A DNA stretch of 64,000 nt from JAXLXE01 sp046328115 (GTDB taxonomy: Bacteria > Chloroflexota > UBA6077 > JACCZL01): contig JAXLXE010000003.1 in the NCBI GenBank assembly GCA_046328115.1, positions 806,001-870,000 on the forward strand, in the 5' to 3' direction. Below, in pieces: positions 8,230 to 18,642 of this stretch. Both the position numbers and the translations under genes were made by a program. Positions within the stretch are counted from its first letter, which is position 1; every line of letters starts with the position of its first letter. The notes beneath the pieces were generated by a model. It worked only from the letters and a program-made list of their open reading frames with translations. It was not told the origin of the DNA and searched no databases.

Positions 8230-8889
8230 ATGGCAAGCTGGGACGGGCTGATTCCCCCTGACGACCGTGAGGTCTACCGTCGGGCCGGCTATGGCAAGCC
8301 ACGCGGGCTGGGGCAGCGCCCCGCGCTCCTTGTGGTTGACATGGAATACAACTTCACCGGCGACCGACCGGAGCCGATCCTGGAGTCCATCGCGAAGTAC
8401 CCCAACAGCAGCGGGTACGCGGCCTGGGAGGCGGTGCCGCATATCGCGCGGCTGATCGGCCTGGCCCGCGGGCGGGGTGTGCCCGTGGCGTTCACCCACG
8501 GCATCGATCGCCCGGGGAACGGTCCGGACGACGTGCGGCCCCGCAAGGGGAACGAGATCATCGATGAGCTAGCGCCGTGCGCGGGTGAGATCGTGATTGC
8601 CAAGGCAGCCCCCAGCGCCTTCGGGAACACGTCCATGGTCGCTGACTTGATCCGACTCGGCGTGGACACGGTCATCGTCACGGGATGCACCACCAGCGGT
8701 TGCGTGAGAGCTAGCGTGGTCGACGCGTACACGTACCATTTCAAGGTGGTGGTAGTGGAAGAGTGTGTGTTTGATCGGGCGCGGGTGCCACATCTCGTGA
8801 ATCTGTTCGACATGGCGATGAAGTACGCTGACGTCATCAGCCTGGAAGCCGCGATTGAATACCTCGGCGGGCTCGCGGTGAACTCGTGA
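8230..8889 (+). CDS. Isochorismatase-family cysteine hydrolase
   Basis: 219 aa. The start is the ATG at 8230, with AGGAGGTGAG right upstream; a GTG at 8221 lies inside that ribosome-binding site. Catalytic triad candidates are Asp37 in LLVVDMEYNF, the lysine in IVIAKAAPSAFGNT, and the second cysteine of TGCTTSGCVRA. The TTSGCVRA form and the long N-terminal segment match N-carbamoylsarcosine amidase-like and related ureido/amide hydrolases. It probably hydrolyses an amide or carbamoyl group of the imported compound. It is transcribed alone, divergent from the permease operon. Confidence 0.88.
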   Translation: MASWDGLIPPDDREVYRRAGYGKPRGLGQRPALLVVDMEYNFTGDRPEPILESIAKYPNSSGYAAWEAVPHIARLIGLARGRGVPVAFTHGIDRPGNGPDDVRPRKGNEIIDELAPCAGEIVIAKAAPSAFGNTSMVADLIRLGVDTVIVTGCTTSGCVRASVVDAYTYHFKVVVVEECVFDRARVPHLVNLFDMAMKYADVISLEAAIEYLGGLAVNS

Positions 8890-8932
8890 AGTCGCGCGCA
8901 GAATCAGCGGTTATCGCCGCCTCAGCCGCCCG

Positions 8933-9247
8933 TTAGCCGAACAGGATGAGACCCAGCACGATCATGCAGATGAGGATGAGTAAGCCGGCCGCTACGAGCA
9001 GTTGAACGCGGCGGCGACCCAACGCGGTGCCGCTCGCTCGAACCGACTCATCGAAGTACCGCGCGAGCGCGTCGCGAGCCCGAAGCCGATCGGTCTCGTC
9101 GCCGGAGCGCGCCAGCGACTGGTAGTAGCGGACGGCCTCACGATCGTCCTTGAAAGACCGTCCGCCGCGCCCCCCGCGGGCACGGCGTGATCGGTTCTGT
9201 TTCCCGTTGCCCACCGTGATCGCCCCATTGCACGGGGCCCGAGTCAA
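8933..9247 (-). CDS. Small tail-anchored membrane protein, unknown
   Basis: Up to 104 aa, with a basic Arg/Gly-rich N-terminus (RSRRARGGRGGRSFKD), a helical segment with DDREAVRYYQSLARSGDETD, and one C-terminal transmembrane helix (LLVAAGLLILICMIVLGLIL) ending four residues later. A tail-anchored topology with the basic part in the cytoplasm is expected. The start is uncertain, since GTG codons about 11 residues further in are also possible. It lies downstream of gyrA on the same strand (76-bp gap), so it may be transcribed with it. No family recognised. Confidence 0.55.
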   Translation of the reverse strand: MTRAPCNGAITVGNGKQNRSRRARGGRGGRSFKDDREAVRYYQSLARSGDETDRLRARDALARYFDESVRASGTALGRRRVQLLVAAGLLILICMIVLGLILFG

Positions 9248-9284
9248 TCGGGCGACTCCGTGTCACATCGTAGTGACGTAAAGA

Positions 9285-9315
9285 CGCGCCTCGCGACTGC
9301 GCGGTTCCAGGCGCG
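9285..9315. terminator. Possible hairpin after gyrA
   Basis: Inverted repeat CGCGCCT / AGGCGCG with a 17-nt loop, 8 nt beyond the gyrA stop codon in the direction of transcription. The loop is long and no U tract follows, so this is only a weak terminator candidate. Confidence 0.25.
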
Positions 9316-9322
9316 GGTGGGG

Positions 9323-11821
<2,499 letters not shown>

Positions 11822-11864
11822 GCTGGCTCCAGGGTTCGGCTGGCGGCGTGGCGCTAGAACGCGA

Positions 11865-11892
11865 ACGAGGGCCGAGCACGCTCGGCCCTCGT
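11865..11892. terminator. 12-bp perfect hairpin upstream of gyrA
   Basis: ACGAGGGCCGAG / CTCGGCCCTCGT with a 4-nt loop CACG, in the 137-bp gap between the end of the FAD-oxidoreductase gene and the start of gyrA, both on the minus strand. Best read as a factor-assisted terminator isolating gyrA. A role in the gyrA leader is the alternative. There is no U tract on either side. Confidence 0.6.
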
Positions 11893-11958
11893 CACTAGCG
11901 CATGATCACGACAGAAGTATAGCCGTTTTCGCCTGTTGATACCCAGTACTGCGGGGGC

Positions 11959-13341
11959 TCAGCGGGCTGGTATGGGCTGGGGAACGGTGACGCTCTCTCC
12001 TGGTCGGTCGATGAGGGCACCTTGCTTGCGGAGGGCGGCCTGGAGCGTGGGCACGGACACTTGCTGCACCGGCACGTTGGCGGTGATGGCCTCTGCCGCG
12101 GCCACGCCAACGGCCTGGCCCATCACCCAGCACTCGGGCACCTCGCGCAAGGGGTTGTGCGACTGTGGATCGCATGACAGGTTGCGGCCGGCCACCAGGA
12201 CGCCATCGATGCTGGGTGGCACGAGGCAGCCGTAGGGGATCTGGAGGGTGGGGTACGCGGGGGTGAGGCCGGGGCAGAGCCCCACGCTGTCGTGGGCGCC
12301 GCCGTCTGCCCGCCACTGGTCAATGGTGACGCGTGAGACGCCGGCCAGGCGCCGGCTGTGGCGCACGCCGATCTGCGATGCCGTGTCCAGGATGTAGGCG
12401 CGCTCAAAGCCCGGCATGTGCTGGCGGAACCAGGCCAGGCCGGCCCGCATATCGTCACGAGCGCGCAGCTCGACTGCCGTGAGGTCCGCGACTTTGATGG
12501 CCGAATAGCCGGCGTATTTGGGGTGCATCACGATGACCTGGTCATTCATTGGCAGCACCCCAGGCCGAAGCTGAACGCCCGCGGCGTCGGCCTGGCGGAG
12601 CAGCGCGTTGAACGCCTCAGGCTCCGTCTCGCGGAACTTGAAGTAGCGAGGCCCGTCCACGTTTCCCATCCTGAACGCGGTGCTCATGAGCGCGTGGATG
12701 GAGGTACCGTCTATCTCGGACTCGAACGACGCTCCGGCCGCGGCGAAGATGTCGCCGTCCCCAGTGCAATCGATGGTGACCCTGGCGCGAAGCGCCTGGC
12801 GGCCCTCTTTGCTCTCGAAGATGATCCCGCCGACGCGGCTCCCCTCCTGGATCGGGGCCACCGCCCAGGCGTGAAACAGGAGGTGGATCTTGCCCTCGCG
12901 GACGATGTCAATGGACGAGAACTTGAGAATCTCTGGGTCTACGGTGGGCGCCCAGGTGACGGTGTCGCGGTGGGCGGAGCTCCGTACACCCCAGTAGCCG
13001 GTGAGCGCCGGATCGTGGGAGCCCCAGTCTGCACGAGGTGGGCCCACCAGGCCACCCTCCTGGCTGGCGCAACGGTCCATCAGCTCTTCGCCGATGCCGC
13101 CGACGACAAGCCTGCCGTCCCAATCGGTCATCCGGTCGATCCACACGACGAGTCCGCCGGTGGACAATCCGCCGAGGTGGCCGTAGCGTTCCATGAGGAT
13201 CACGTCCGCGCCCTGGCGCGCGGCAGCCACCGCGGCCGCGGTCCCAGCGGGTCCGCCGCCTACGACCAGCACGTCGCAGGTGCCGTAGACGGGGACCCGG
13301 CGCGCGGGCTCCAGGATGGTCTGATCGCTGCCGGGCTTCAT
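11959..13341 (-). CDS. FAD-dependent oxidoreductase (FAD_oxidored, PF12831-like)
   Basis: 460 aa. The N-terminal Rossmann dinucleotide motif is VLVVGGGPAGTAAAVAA (GGGPAG at residues 28-33), with the FAD-ribose acidic residue in ILMERYGHLGGLSTGG. A second nucleotide-contact region is RARVTIDCTGDGDIFAAAGA, and the C-terminus has VLVAGRNLSCDPQSHNPLRE and VMGQAVGVAAA. This layout is typical of the PF12831 family of uncharacterised FAD oxidoreductases. No signal peptide, so cytoplasmic. It lies 16 bp after the 80-aa gene on the same strand, likely one operon. Substrate unknown. Confidence 0.85.
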   Translation of the reverse strand: MKPGSDQTILEPARRVPVYGTCDVLVVGGGPAGTAAAVAAARQGADVILMERYGHLGGLSTGGLVVWIDRMTDWDGRLVVGGIGEELMDRCASQEGGLVGPPRADWGSHDPALTGYWGVRSSAHRDTVTWAPTVDPEILKFSSIDIVREGKIHLLFHAWAVAPIQEGSRVGGIIFESKEGRQALRARVTIDCTGDGDIFAAAGASFESEIDGTSIHALMSTAFRMGNVDGPRYFKFRETEPEAFNALLRQADAAGVQLRPGVLPMNDQVIVMHPKYAGYSAIKVADLTAVELRARDDMRAGLAWFRQHMPGFERAYILDTASQIGVRHSRRLAGVSRVTIDQWRADGGAHDSVGLCPGLTPAYPTLQIPYGCLVPPSIDGVLVAGRNLSCDPQSHNPLREVPECWVMGQAVGVAAAEAITANVPVQQVSVPTLQAALRKQGALIDRPGESVTVPQPIPAR

Positions 13342-13357
13342 GGCAAACGGCTCCCCG

Positions 13358-13600
13358 TCAGGACGGCTTCTTGGGATAGCCCATCTGCTTGAGCTGTGCC
13401 TGGGAGATGGGCTCCAGGGTGGCCCTCGCTTGATATACGCTGTGGATGTGCTCCGATACGAGCACCTGGCCCGGGTCAGCCGGGTGGGGCTTGGACCACG
13501 CCGCCAACCAATCAGCGCGGTAGCGGCCTACCCAGGGCAGCATGCTCCGCTCAAACGTCTCTTTGGCCACACCTACCCAGGTTGTCGTGTTCTCCGCCAC
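13358..13600 (-). CDS. Small hypothetical protein upstream of the FAD oxidoreductase
   Basis: 80 aa, GTG start at 13600 with GGAG 7 nt upstream. A soluble, tryptophan-rich protein (MLPWVGRYRADWLAAW near residues 20-35) with a C-terminal SQAQLKQMGYPKKP. No domain recognised. The 16-bp spacing to the FAD-dependent oxidoreductase argues for co-transcription and possibly a partner role. The codon choice and ribosome-binding site support a real gene despite its size. Confidence 0.6.
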   Translation of the reverse strand: MAENTTTWVGVAKETFERSMLPWVGRYRADWLAAWSKPHPADPGQVLVSEHIHSVYQARATLEPISQAQLKQMGYPKKPS

Positions 13601-13660
13601 TCCAGATCTCCATCAGCACGGGTATACTCGCGAATCGTAGGGATGCGATTCCGCCTCGAC

Positions 13661-13684
13661 GGCTGACACCGTACGGTATCAGCC
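13661..13684. promoter_or_regulatory. 24-bp near-perfect palindrome upstream of glycan island
   Basis: GGCTGACACCGT / ACGGTATCAGCC pairs at 11 of 12 positions with no spacer. It lies between the divergent 80-aa gene (start 13600) and the first glycan gene (13743), about 60 bp from each start. An upstream TATACT (13623-13628) resembles a -10 box. A candidate operator for a dimeric repressor. Confidence 0.45.
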
Positions 13685-13742
13685 CATAGGATGGGGCGTG
13701 GGGTGCATCCCGCTCAAGTGCGATGCTGACGTGCAGCCTGGA

Positions 13743-14168
13743 ATGAGTGACGCAGCGCCCCTCCCGGAGCAAGCGCTGGGCACCCGTGAGCTTGCTGAGG
13801 TGCTGGCAGGCATCGATGAGAACTTGCGGGAGCACCCGATCCACCCTGACGCGGCGCGCCGGCCGATTGATGAGGCGCTTGATCCGCTGCCTGATCAGCT
13901 CCAGGAGCTTCGGTCGCTGGATGCGCCGTACTTTGCGACCGCCGGACCACGCGGATGGCTCCGCCGCCCGGTCAACCTGTTGTTGCGGGTGTTTGGGTCC
14001 AAGCAACGCGGATTCAACGGCGGTGTGCTGGACGCGGTCCAGACCATCCACCATCAGCTCCGGCAGCTCCGCCTGGCGGGTGCGTCCGACACGGCTCGGC
14101 TGACCGCCATCGAGCGAAGGCTGGATGAGATTGAGCGCCGGCTGGCACCGCCAGCCACTGACCGCTGA
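13743..14168 (+). CDS. Coiled-coil accessory protein of the glycan island
   Basis: 141 aa from ATG 13743; the frame opens at 13698 but the first 15 residues look untranslated. Acidic N-terminal half (LAEVLAGIDENLREHP), then a basic amphipathic patch GWLRRPVNLLLRVFGSKQRGFNGGVLDAVQ split over residues 69-98, ending in heptad-like TARLTAIERRLDEIERRL. Segments like this are often found as linkers inside bacterial methyltransferase/glycosyltransferase fusion proteins; here it stands alone. It probably binds the inner membrane surface and scaffolds the glycosyltransferase encoded 51 bp downstream. No enzymatic motif. Confidence 0.6.
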   Translation: MSDAAPLPEQALGTRELAEVLAGIDENLREHPIHPDAARRPIDEALDPLPDQLQELRSLDAPYFATAGPRGWLRRPVNLLLRVFGSKQRGFNGGVLDAVQTIHHQLRQLRLAGASDTARLTAIERRLDEIERRLAPPATDR

Positions 14169-14219
14169 GGCGCCGCCCTTCGGCCGCCCGACAGTTCCCA
14201 GGAGCTGTACGGTGCTGAC

Positions 14220-15845
14220 GTGCGCGTAGGGATCATCGCGGATAGGTGCGAAGCGGCCACTAGCGGGGAGCGCCTGGACATAGCCCGAGCGCTTGCGCTC
14301 GCAGGACATGAAGTGGTGGTCTTTGGTCTGGGACCGTGGCCGACCGGGTCCGGTCCGCGGACTGTCGAGACGGTGGTGGACACTGTGAACCACTACTCGG
14401 ACGCGGTGCCCGGACTGGATCTGGGGCTGACGCACAGCCAGGCGCTGTACGAGCGATTAGCCTCGGAGCACCGAGCGAGACCGTTTGACGTGGTAGATAT
14501 GCCACTTGTACCCCCCGTGGGGCTGGTGGCAGCGGAGCGATTTCGCGGGCCGGTTGTGGTTGCGCTCGACGGGAGGGCGCGGCGTGCTACAGCGGGCGCT
14601 GAGCCCGGCCTCGAAGGCCGGCTGTTGGCGCGATCGCACGATACGTACGAGACTGGGGCGGGGGCCGAGGCGGCGCTTGCTGCCTACCAGCGAGCGAGCG
14701 CGGCCTGGCAGGCACGGTGCGCTGAGTCGCGTGTGTCCCCCAGCGTGATTCAAGTGGCCGAATCGCTGGCGCCGACCAACGCGGTGAGCAGCATCATCGG
14801 ACGGCACGCTGGCGTGATCGCAGACCTGGGCCTGGACCCGACCGTGTACACCCACCTCGCCCCCAGCGGGCGCGTACCATCGAATCTCCGCGCACACGAA
14901 TGCCTCGCTCAGCCGGAAGCAGGCGTGATCCTCCACTACTGGGGGTACAGCCACACCGCGTGGCTGCTCTGGGCGATCGAGGGACGGAGAGCGCTCTACT
15001 ATCACGGGATCACGCCGCCGGACTACTTTGCCACGGGCTCCGCGACCTGGCGTGAGAACGTGCGTGGACTACGCCAGTTATCTGAGCTTGCGGACGAGTT
15101 TGATCTGGTGATCGGCGATAGCGACTACAACGTGGCAGAGGTGGTGGCGCGCCGTGGCCGGCCCGTGCGGGCGCTGACGATCTATCCGCCGGTGGACATC
15201 GCGGAGCTCCGATCGGCTCTGGTGGACCAGCCGTTGCTGGCGAGGCTCCGCCAGGACACCGTGCGTAACGTGCTGTTCGTGGGTCGGCTGGCCCGCAACA
15301 AGCGCCAGGATCAGGTGATGCGGGCGTTCGATGCTCACCAGGCGCAGGGTGGAGCGAAGGCGCGTCTGTGGCTGGTGGGATCGGGCGAGGCAGATCCGGC
15401 CTACCGCGCTGAGCTCGAGGCGCTGCGGCAGGAGCTGCCCTCGGGCGGACGCATCATGTTCACTGGGGTGGTGCCGGCGGCGGCGCTCATGGCGTACTAC
15501 CGGGCCGCCGATGTGTTTGTCTGCGCCTCAGAACACGAGGGCTTCTGCATACCCATAGCTGAGGCTATGGCGTTCGGCGTGCCGGTGATTGCGCTGGCGG
15601 CCGCGGCGGTTCCTGAGACGATGGGGGGGGGCGGCACGCTGTTGGAAATCTGGGCGACCGAAGCGGTGGCGGCGACTATGGAGCAGTACTTGACGGATGG
15701 TGACCTGCGGGCACAGACGCTGGTGCGCCAGGAGGAGAATGTCTCCAGGTTCTCGGCGCGTTCGGCGGCGGAAGGCTTTCGCGCCGCGGTTCAGTTCCTG
15801 GGGGATGGGCGGGAGAGCCCGCTGATCCAGTGGTGGTCAACCTGA
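14220..15845 (+). CDS. Glycosyltransferase, GT4 family (GT-B fold)
   Basis: 541 aa, GTG start at 14220. The N-terminal Rossmann half begins MRVGIIADRCEAATSGERLD. The C-terminal half has the GT4 core: NVLFVGRLARNKRQDQVMRAF near residue 360, the acceptor loop FVCASEHEGFCIPIAEAMAFG with the conserved E-x7-E pair, then VPVIALAAAAVPETMGGGG. About 100 residues longer than typical GT4 enzymes because of an extended N-terminal domain. It transfers a nucleotide-activated sugar to a growing surface glycan. The codons for MGGGG contain a run of nine G (15623-15631), a possible slippage site. The ABC exporter genes follow 210 bp downstream. Confidence 0.9.
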   Translation: MRVGIIADRCEAATSGERLDIARALALAGHEVVVFGLGPWPTGSGPRTVETVVDTVNHYSDAVPGLDLGLTHSQALYERLASEHRARPFDVVDMPLVPPVGLVAAERFRGPVVVALDGRARRATAGAEPGLEGRLLARSHDTYETGAGAEAALAAYQRASAAWQARCAESRVSPSVIQVAESLAPTNAVSSIIGRHAGVIADLGLDPTVYTHLAPSGRVPSNLRAHECLAQPEAGVILHYWGYSHTAWLLWAIEGRRALYYHGITPPDYFATGSATWRENVRGLRQLSELADEFDLVIGDSDYNVAEVVARRGRPVRALTIYPPVDIAELRSALVDQPLLARLRQDTVRNVLFVGRLARNKRQDQVMRAFDAHQAQGGAKARLWLVGSGEADPAYRAELEALRQELPSGGRIMFTGVVPAAALMAYYRAADVFVCASEHEGFCIPIAEAMAFGVPVIALAAAAVPETMGGGGTLLEIWATEAVAATMEQYLTDGDLRAQTLVRQEENVSRFSARSAAEGFRAAVQFLGDGRESPLIQWWST

Positions 15846-15861
15846 CGCGCCGTGTGTCACG

Positions 15862-15893
15862 TTGCGACTCCGCGAGGTGGGCCGTTATAACGG
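15862..15893 (+). promoter_or_regulatory. Putative promoter with palindromic -10 region
   Basis: TTGCGA (15862-15867), an 18-bp spacer and TATAAC (15886-15891). The -10 lies inside the perfect 12-bp palindrome CCGTTATAACGG (15882-15893). It sits in the 210-bp gap before the ABC-exporter pair, so it may give that operon its own promoter. Confidence 0.4.
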
Positions 15894-16055
15894 GTTCCGG
15901 TGCTCGTGCAGGCTCGCCTATTCGTTACCCCGGACCGGTGGTTGTGTGCGCGCCGGCCAATCGATGGCGCCGAGCAACGCGGATAAGATGTTCGTCCACT
16001 CGGCCGGTTGCCAGCACGGGCGATCTGGGGTAATCGGAATCAGAGCGCGGGCAGC

Positions 16056-16907
16056 ATGAGCATCGTCACAGCGAGCGACCCGGCGGTAGACGCGACCCAC
16101 TACTACGACTCCGCCAGGGTCGAGATGCCCATGGTACGGGAGCTGCGCGCGGTGGCCGCGTACCGGGACCTGGTGCGCGAGCTCGTGGCGCGGAGCATCA
16201 AGACGCGGTACAAGCGGTCCGTACTTGGCGTGGCTTGGACCATGCTCAATCCTTTGATGATCATGTTGATCCTGACCGCGGTGTTCTCGAGCGTCTTCCG
16301 GATCACGGTTGAGCACTACGCCGTGTACTTCTTGAGCGCGGTGCTGCTGTGGAACTTCTTCTCACAGACGGCGGTGGCGATCGCCAACGAGATCGTGTGG
16401 GGCGGCTCGCTGTTGACCAGGATCTATGTGCCGCCTGGCGTATTCGCCGCGTCTGCCCTGGGAGCCGGGCTGGTGAACATCGTGCTGTCGCTGGTGCCGC
16501 TCGCCATCGTCATGCTGATAACTGGCGTGCCGTTGAGTCCCGCCCTGATCTTCCTGCCCCTTGCCGCGCTCGCCACCGCCATGTTCGCGGTGGGCGTGGG
16601 TCTGCTCATTTCCAGGCTGGCAATCGTGTTCAGTGACGTGTTGGATATGTTCCAAATCCTGCTGTTGGCCTGGATGTACTGCACACCCATCATGTACCCG
16701 CTGAGCATCATCGATGCTGAGTATCGGTGGCTGATGTTCCTGAATCCCATGTATTACATGGTGGAGATGTGGCGCCAGCCGGTGTATTCGGGGCTGGTAC
16801 CGTCCGCGAGTGTGATGCTGACAGGCCTGGGTCTGGGTGTTGGGACACTGGTTCTGGGCTGGTGGTACTTCACCGGCGCGGTTGACGAGATTGCTTACCG
16901 AGTCTAG
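16056..16907 (+). CDS. Polysaccharide ABC-2 exporter permease, Wzm-like
   Basis: 283 aa from ATG 16056. ABC-2 type permease: cytoplasmic N-terminus with YRDLVRELVARSIKTRYKRSVLGVAW, the conserved start of O-antigen/teichoic-acid exporters, then six predicted helices. These include LNPLMIMLILTAVF, LLISRLAIVFSDV and the conserved YCTPIMYPLSII and FLNPMYYMVEMWRQ blocks before the last helix. It pairs with the ATPase encoded 10 bp downstream to export a completed, lipid-linked polysaccharide from the cytoplasm. Shine-Dalgarno is weak. Confidence 0.93.
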   Translation: MSIVTASDPAVDATHYYDSARVEMPMVRELRAVAAYRDLVRELVARSIKTRYKRSVLGVAWTMLNPLMIMLILTAVFSSVFRITVEHYAVYFLSAVLLWNFFSQTAVAIANEIVWGGSLLTRIYVPPGVFAASALGAGLVNIVLSLVPLAIVMLITGVPLSPALIFLPLAALATAMFAVGVGLLISRLAIVFSDVLDMFQILLLAWMYCTPIMYPLSIIDAEYRWLMFLNPMYYMVEMWRQPVYSGLVPSASVMLTGLGLGVGTLVLGWWYFTGAVDEIAYRV

Positions 16908-16917
16908 TGAACCCCTA

Positions 16918-18639
16918 ATGGGCGAGCACCGAGTGCCGCCGGCGATCGAGCTTGACTCCGTGAGCGTGCGGTACCGTGTGCCGCGCGAGCGGATCCAGAG
17001 CCTCAAGGACTATGTGATTCAGGCGGCGCGGCGGCGGATTGCCTACGACGACTTCTGGGCGGTCCGCGATGTCAACCTAATAGTGCGACCGGGCGAAGCT
17101 TTTGGCATCGTGGGCAAGAACGGCTCTGGAAAGAGCACCTTGCTCCGAACGATCGCCCGGGTCATGCGTCCCACAACCGGGCGGGTTGTCACGCGCGGCG
17201 CGGTGGCTCCGCTGCTCGCCCTCGGCGCGGGATTCCATATGGAGCTCACGGGCCGGGAGAACGTGTTTCTCAATGGTGCGCTGCTCGGCTTCGATCACGC
17301 GAGGATGGAGTCGTTATTCGATGAGATCGTGGATTTCGCGGAGGTCTGGGACTTCATCGATGCTCCCGTGAGAGCCTACTCGTCCGGCATGGGTGTGAGG
17401 CTGGCCTTCGCGGTGGCCACGGCCGTGCGGCCCGACATCCTACTGGTCGACGAGGTGCTCTCCGTCGGTGATACGGCCTTTCAGAGGAAGTGCCGCGAAC
17501 GCATGGATGGATTCCGCACCGAAGGGACCACGGTGGTGATCGTGACGCACAATCTAGAGGAAGTGCGCCAGATGTGCGATCGCGCCGCCTGGATCGATGG
17601 CGGCCACATCCAGCACATCGGCGACCCCTCGACGGTGGTCCGGCTTTATGCGGAAGCAGCCCGCCTGGATCCCAGCCGTACTTCCACGGCCATTCCTGAC
17701 CCCGCGGCAACCGTCGCAATCAACCCCGCGGCAGTCGCGGTCCATTCAGACGCACAGCACCTCGCGACAGAAGCACCGCGGACGTGGCTGGGAAGCGACC
17801 CGCCGCTCTATCTGATGGTCATGCCCACGACGGTCGATCAACGCACCATGCAGCTATTCGAAGGCCTCGTACAACCACAGGAAGTCTGTCAAGCGGTCGC
17901 GTGGCACCAACTTCTACCCTACAGCGCCGAAGAACTCGCACGATACAAGCTATTCCGTGGGGCATTCGCTTACTACCTAGATGAATTCCTAGGTGTGCGA
18001 CCCCGGTACTTCACGTTTCTGCGAGATCCCGTGGATCGAGCCCTAGCGCATATTGACCACATTCGCTTGAATCCATCGCACTTCCTCCACGAACCTATCG
18101 CCAGATACCGCACGCTGGAACAAGCTATCTGCGCCGCGAACACACTACCACTCATCACCAACGTGCAAACTAGATCTCTGGCGATGAGCCTCAGGCCGGA
18201 CCGAATCGCCAGAACCCTCGAACCTGCGTCACTAAAGAAGATGCGACTTGAACTGGAACTCGAGACGACTATGCCCGCAGAGTTCACGGACGATGAACTC
18301 CTGGAGCGTGCGTGCAATCATCTGGCTAGCTTCGAATATATTGGGATCGTCGAGAGACCTGAAGAATCCTTGGGCTTGCTGCGGCACATTTGTGGGCCAA
18401 GAGTGGACATACCTCTGCTGAAGGACATAGCCGAGAGCCACTCGTCAGATCATGGCGTCTCTACTGACGTCATAGATGAAGTCCGCAAGCGGACACAGTT
18501 GGACCAGAAGCTCTATGAGTTCGCCGTCCAACTGTTTGAATCTCGCCTGGCGACGCAAGCTGCCATACACTGCAATGAGTCTGGACACTCTTCTGCACGG
18601 GACCACGACCTCCATCAGCAGCCCTTATCTGAGCCATGA
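16918..18639 (+). CDS. Wzt-like polysaccharide ABC-exporter ATPase fused to a sulfotransferase-like domain
   Basis: 573 aa. Residues 1-250 are a complete ABC ATPase: Walker A GKNGSGKS (66-73), signature-type YSSGM (154-158), Walker B ILLVDE (174-179), switch His211. It is in the Wzt/TagH class, given FWAVRDVNLIVRPGEAFGIVG. Instead of the Wzt carbohydrate-binding C-terminus, residues about 295-560 look like a sulfotransferase (heparan-sulfate 2-O type): FTFLRDPVDR (367-374) is the 3'-phosphate-binding motif. The PAPS 5'-loop expected near residue 302 reads MPTTVDQRTM, without its lysine, and the usual serine after RDPVDR is Ala377, so catalysis is doubtful. Base composition falls from about 17.7 kb onward, suggesting the C-terminal domain was acquired. 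Confidence 0.82.
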   Translation: MGEHRVPPAIELDSVSVRYRVPRERIQSLKDYVIQAARRRIAYDDFWAVRDVNLIVRPGEAFGIVGKNGSGKSTLLRTIARVMRPTTGRVVTRGAVAPLLALGAGFHMELTGRENVFLNGALLGFDHARMESLFDEIVDFAEVWDFIDAPVRAYSSGMGVRLAFAVATAVRPDILLVDEVLSVGDTAFQRKCRERMDGFRTEGTTVVIVTHNLEEVRQMCDRAAWIDGGHIQHIGDPSTVVRLYAEAARLDPSRTSTAIPDPAATVAINPAAVAVHSDAQHLATEAPRTWLGSDPPLYLMVMPTTVDQRTMQLFEGLVQPQEVCQAVAWHQLLPYSAEELARYKLFRGAFAYYLDEFLGVRPRYFTFLRDPVDRALAHIDHIRLNPSHFLHEPIARYRTLEQAICAANTLPLITNVQTRSLAMSLRPDRIARTLEPASLKKMRLELELETTMPAEFTDDELLERACNHLASFEYIGIVERPEESLGLLRHICGPRVDIPLLKDIAESHSSDHGVSTDVIDEVRKRTQLDQKLYEFAVQLFESRLATQAAIHCNESGHSSARDHDLHQQPLSEP

Positions 18640-18642
18640 TCT

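Noticed and set aside
15846..16055. Possible small gene in the gap before the ABC exporter
   Set aside because: Open frames here (about 65 codons) lack a ribosome-binding site and overlap the promoter-like element; no coding bias seen.
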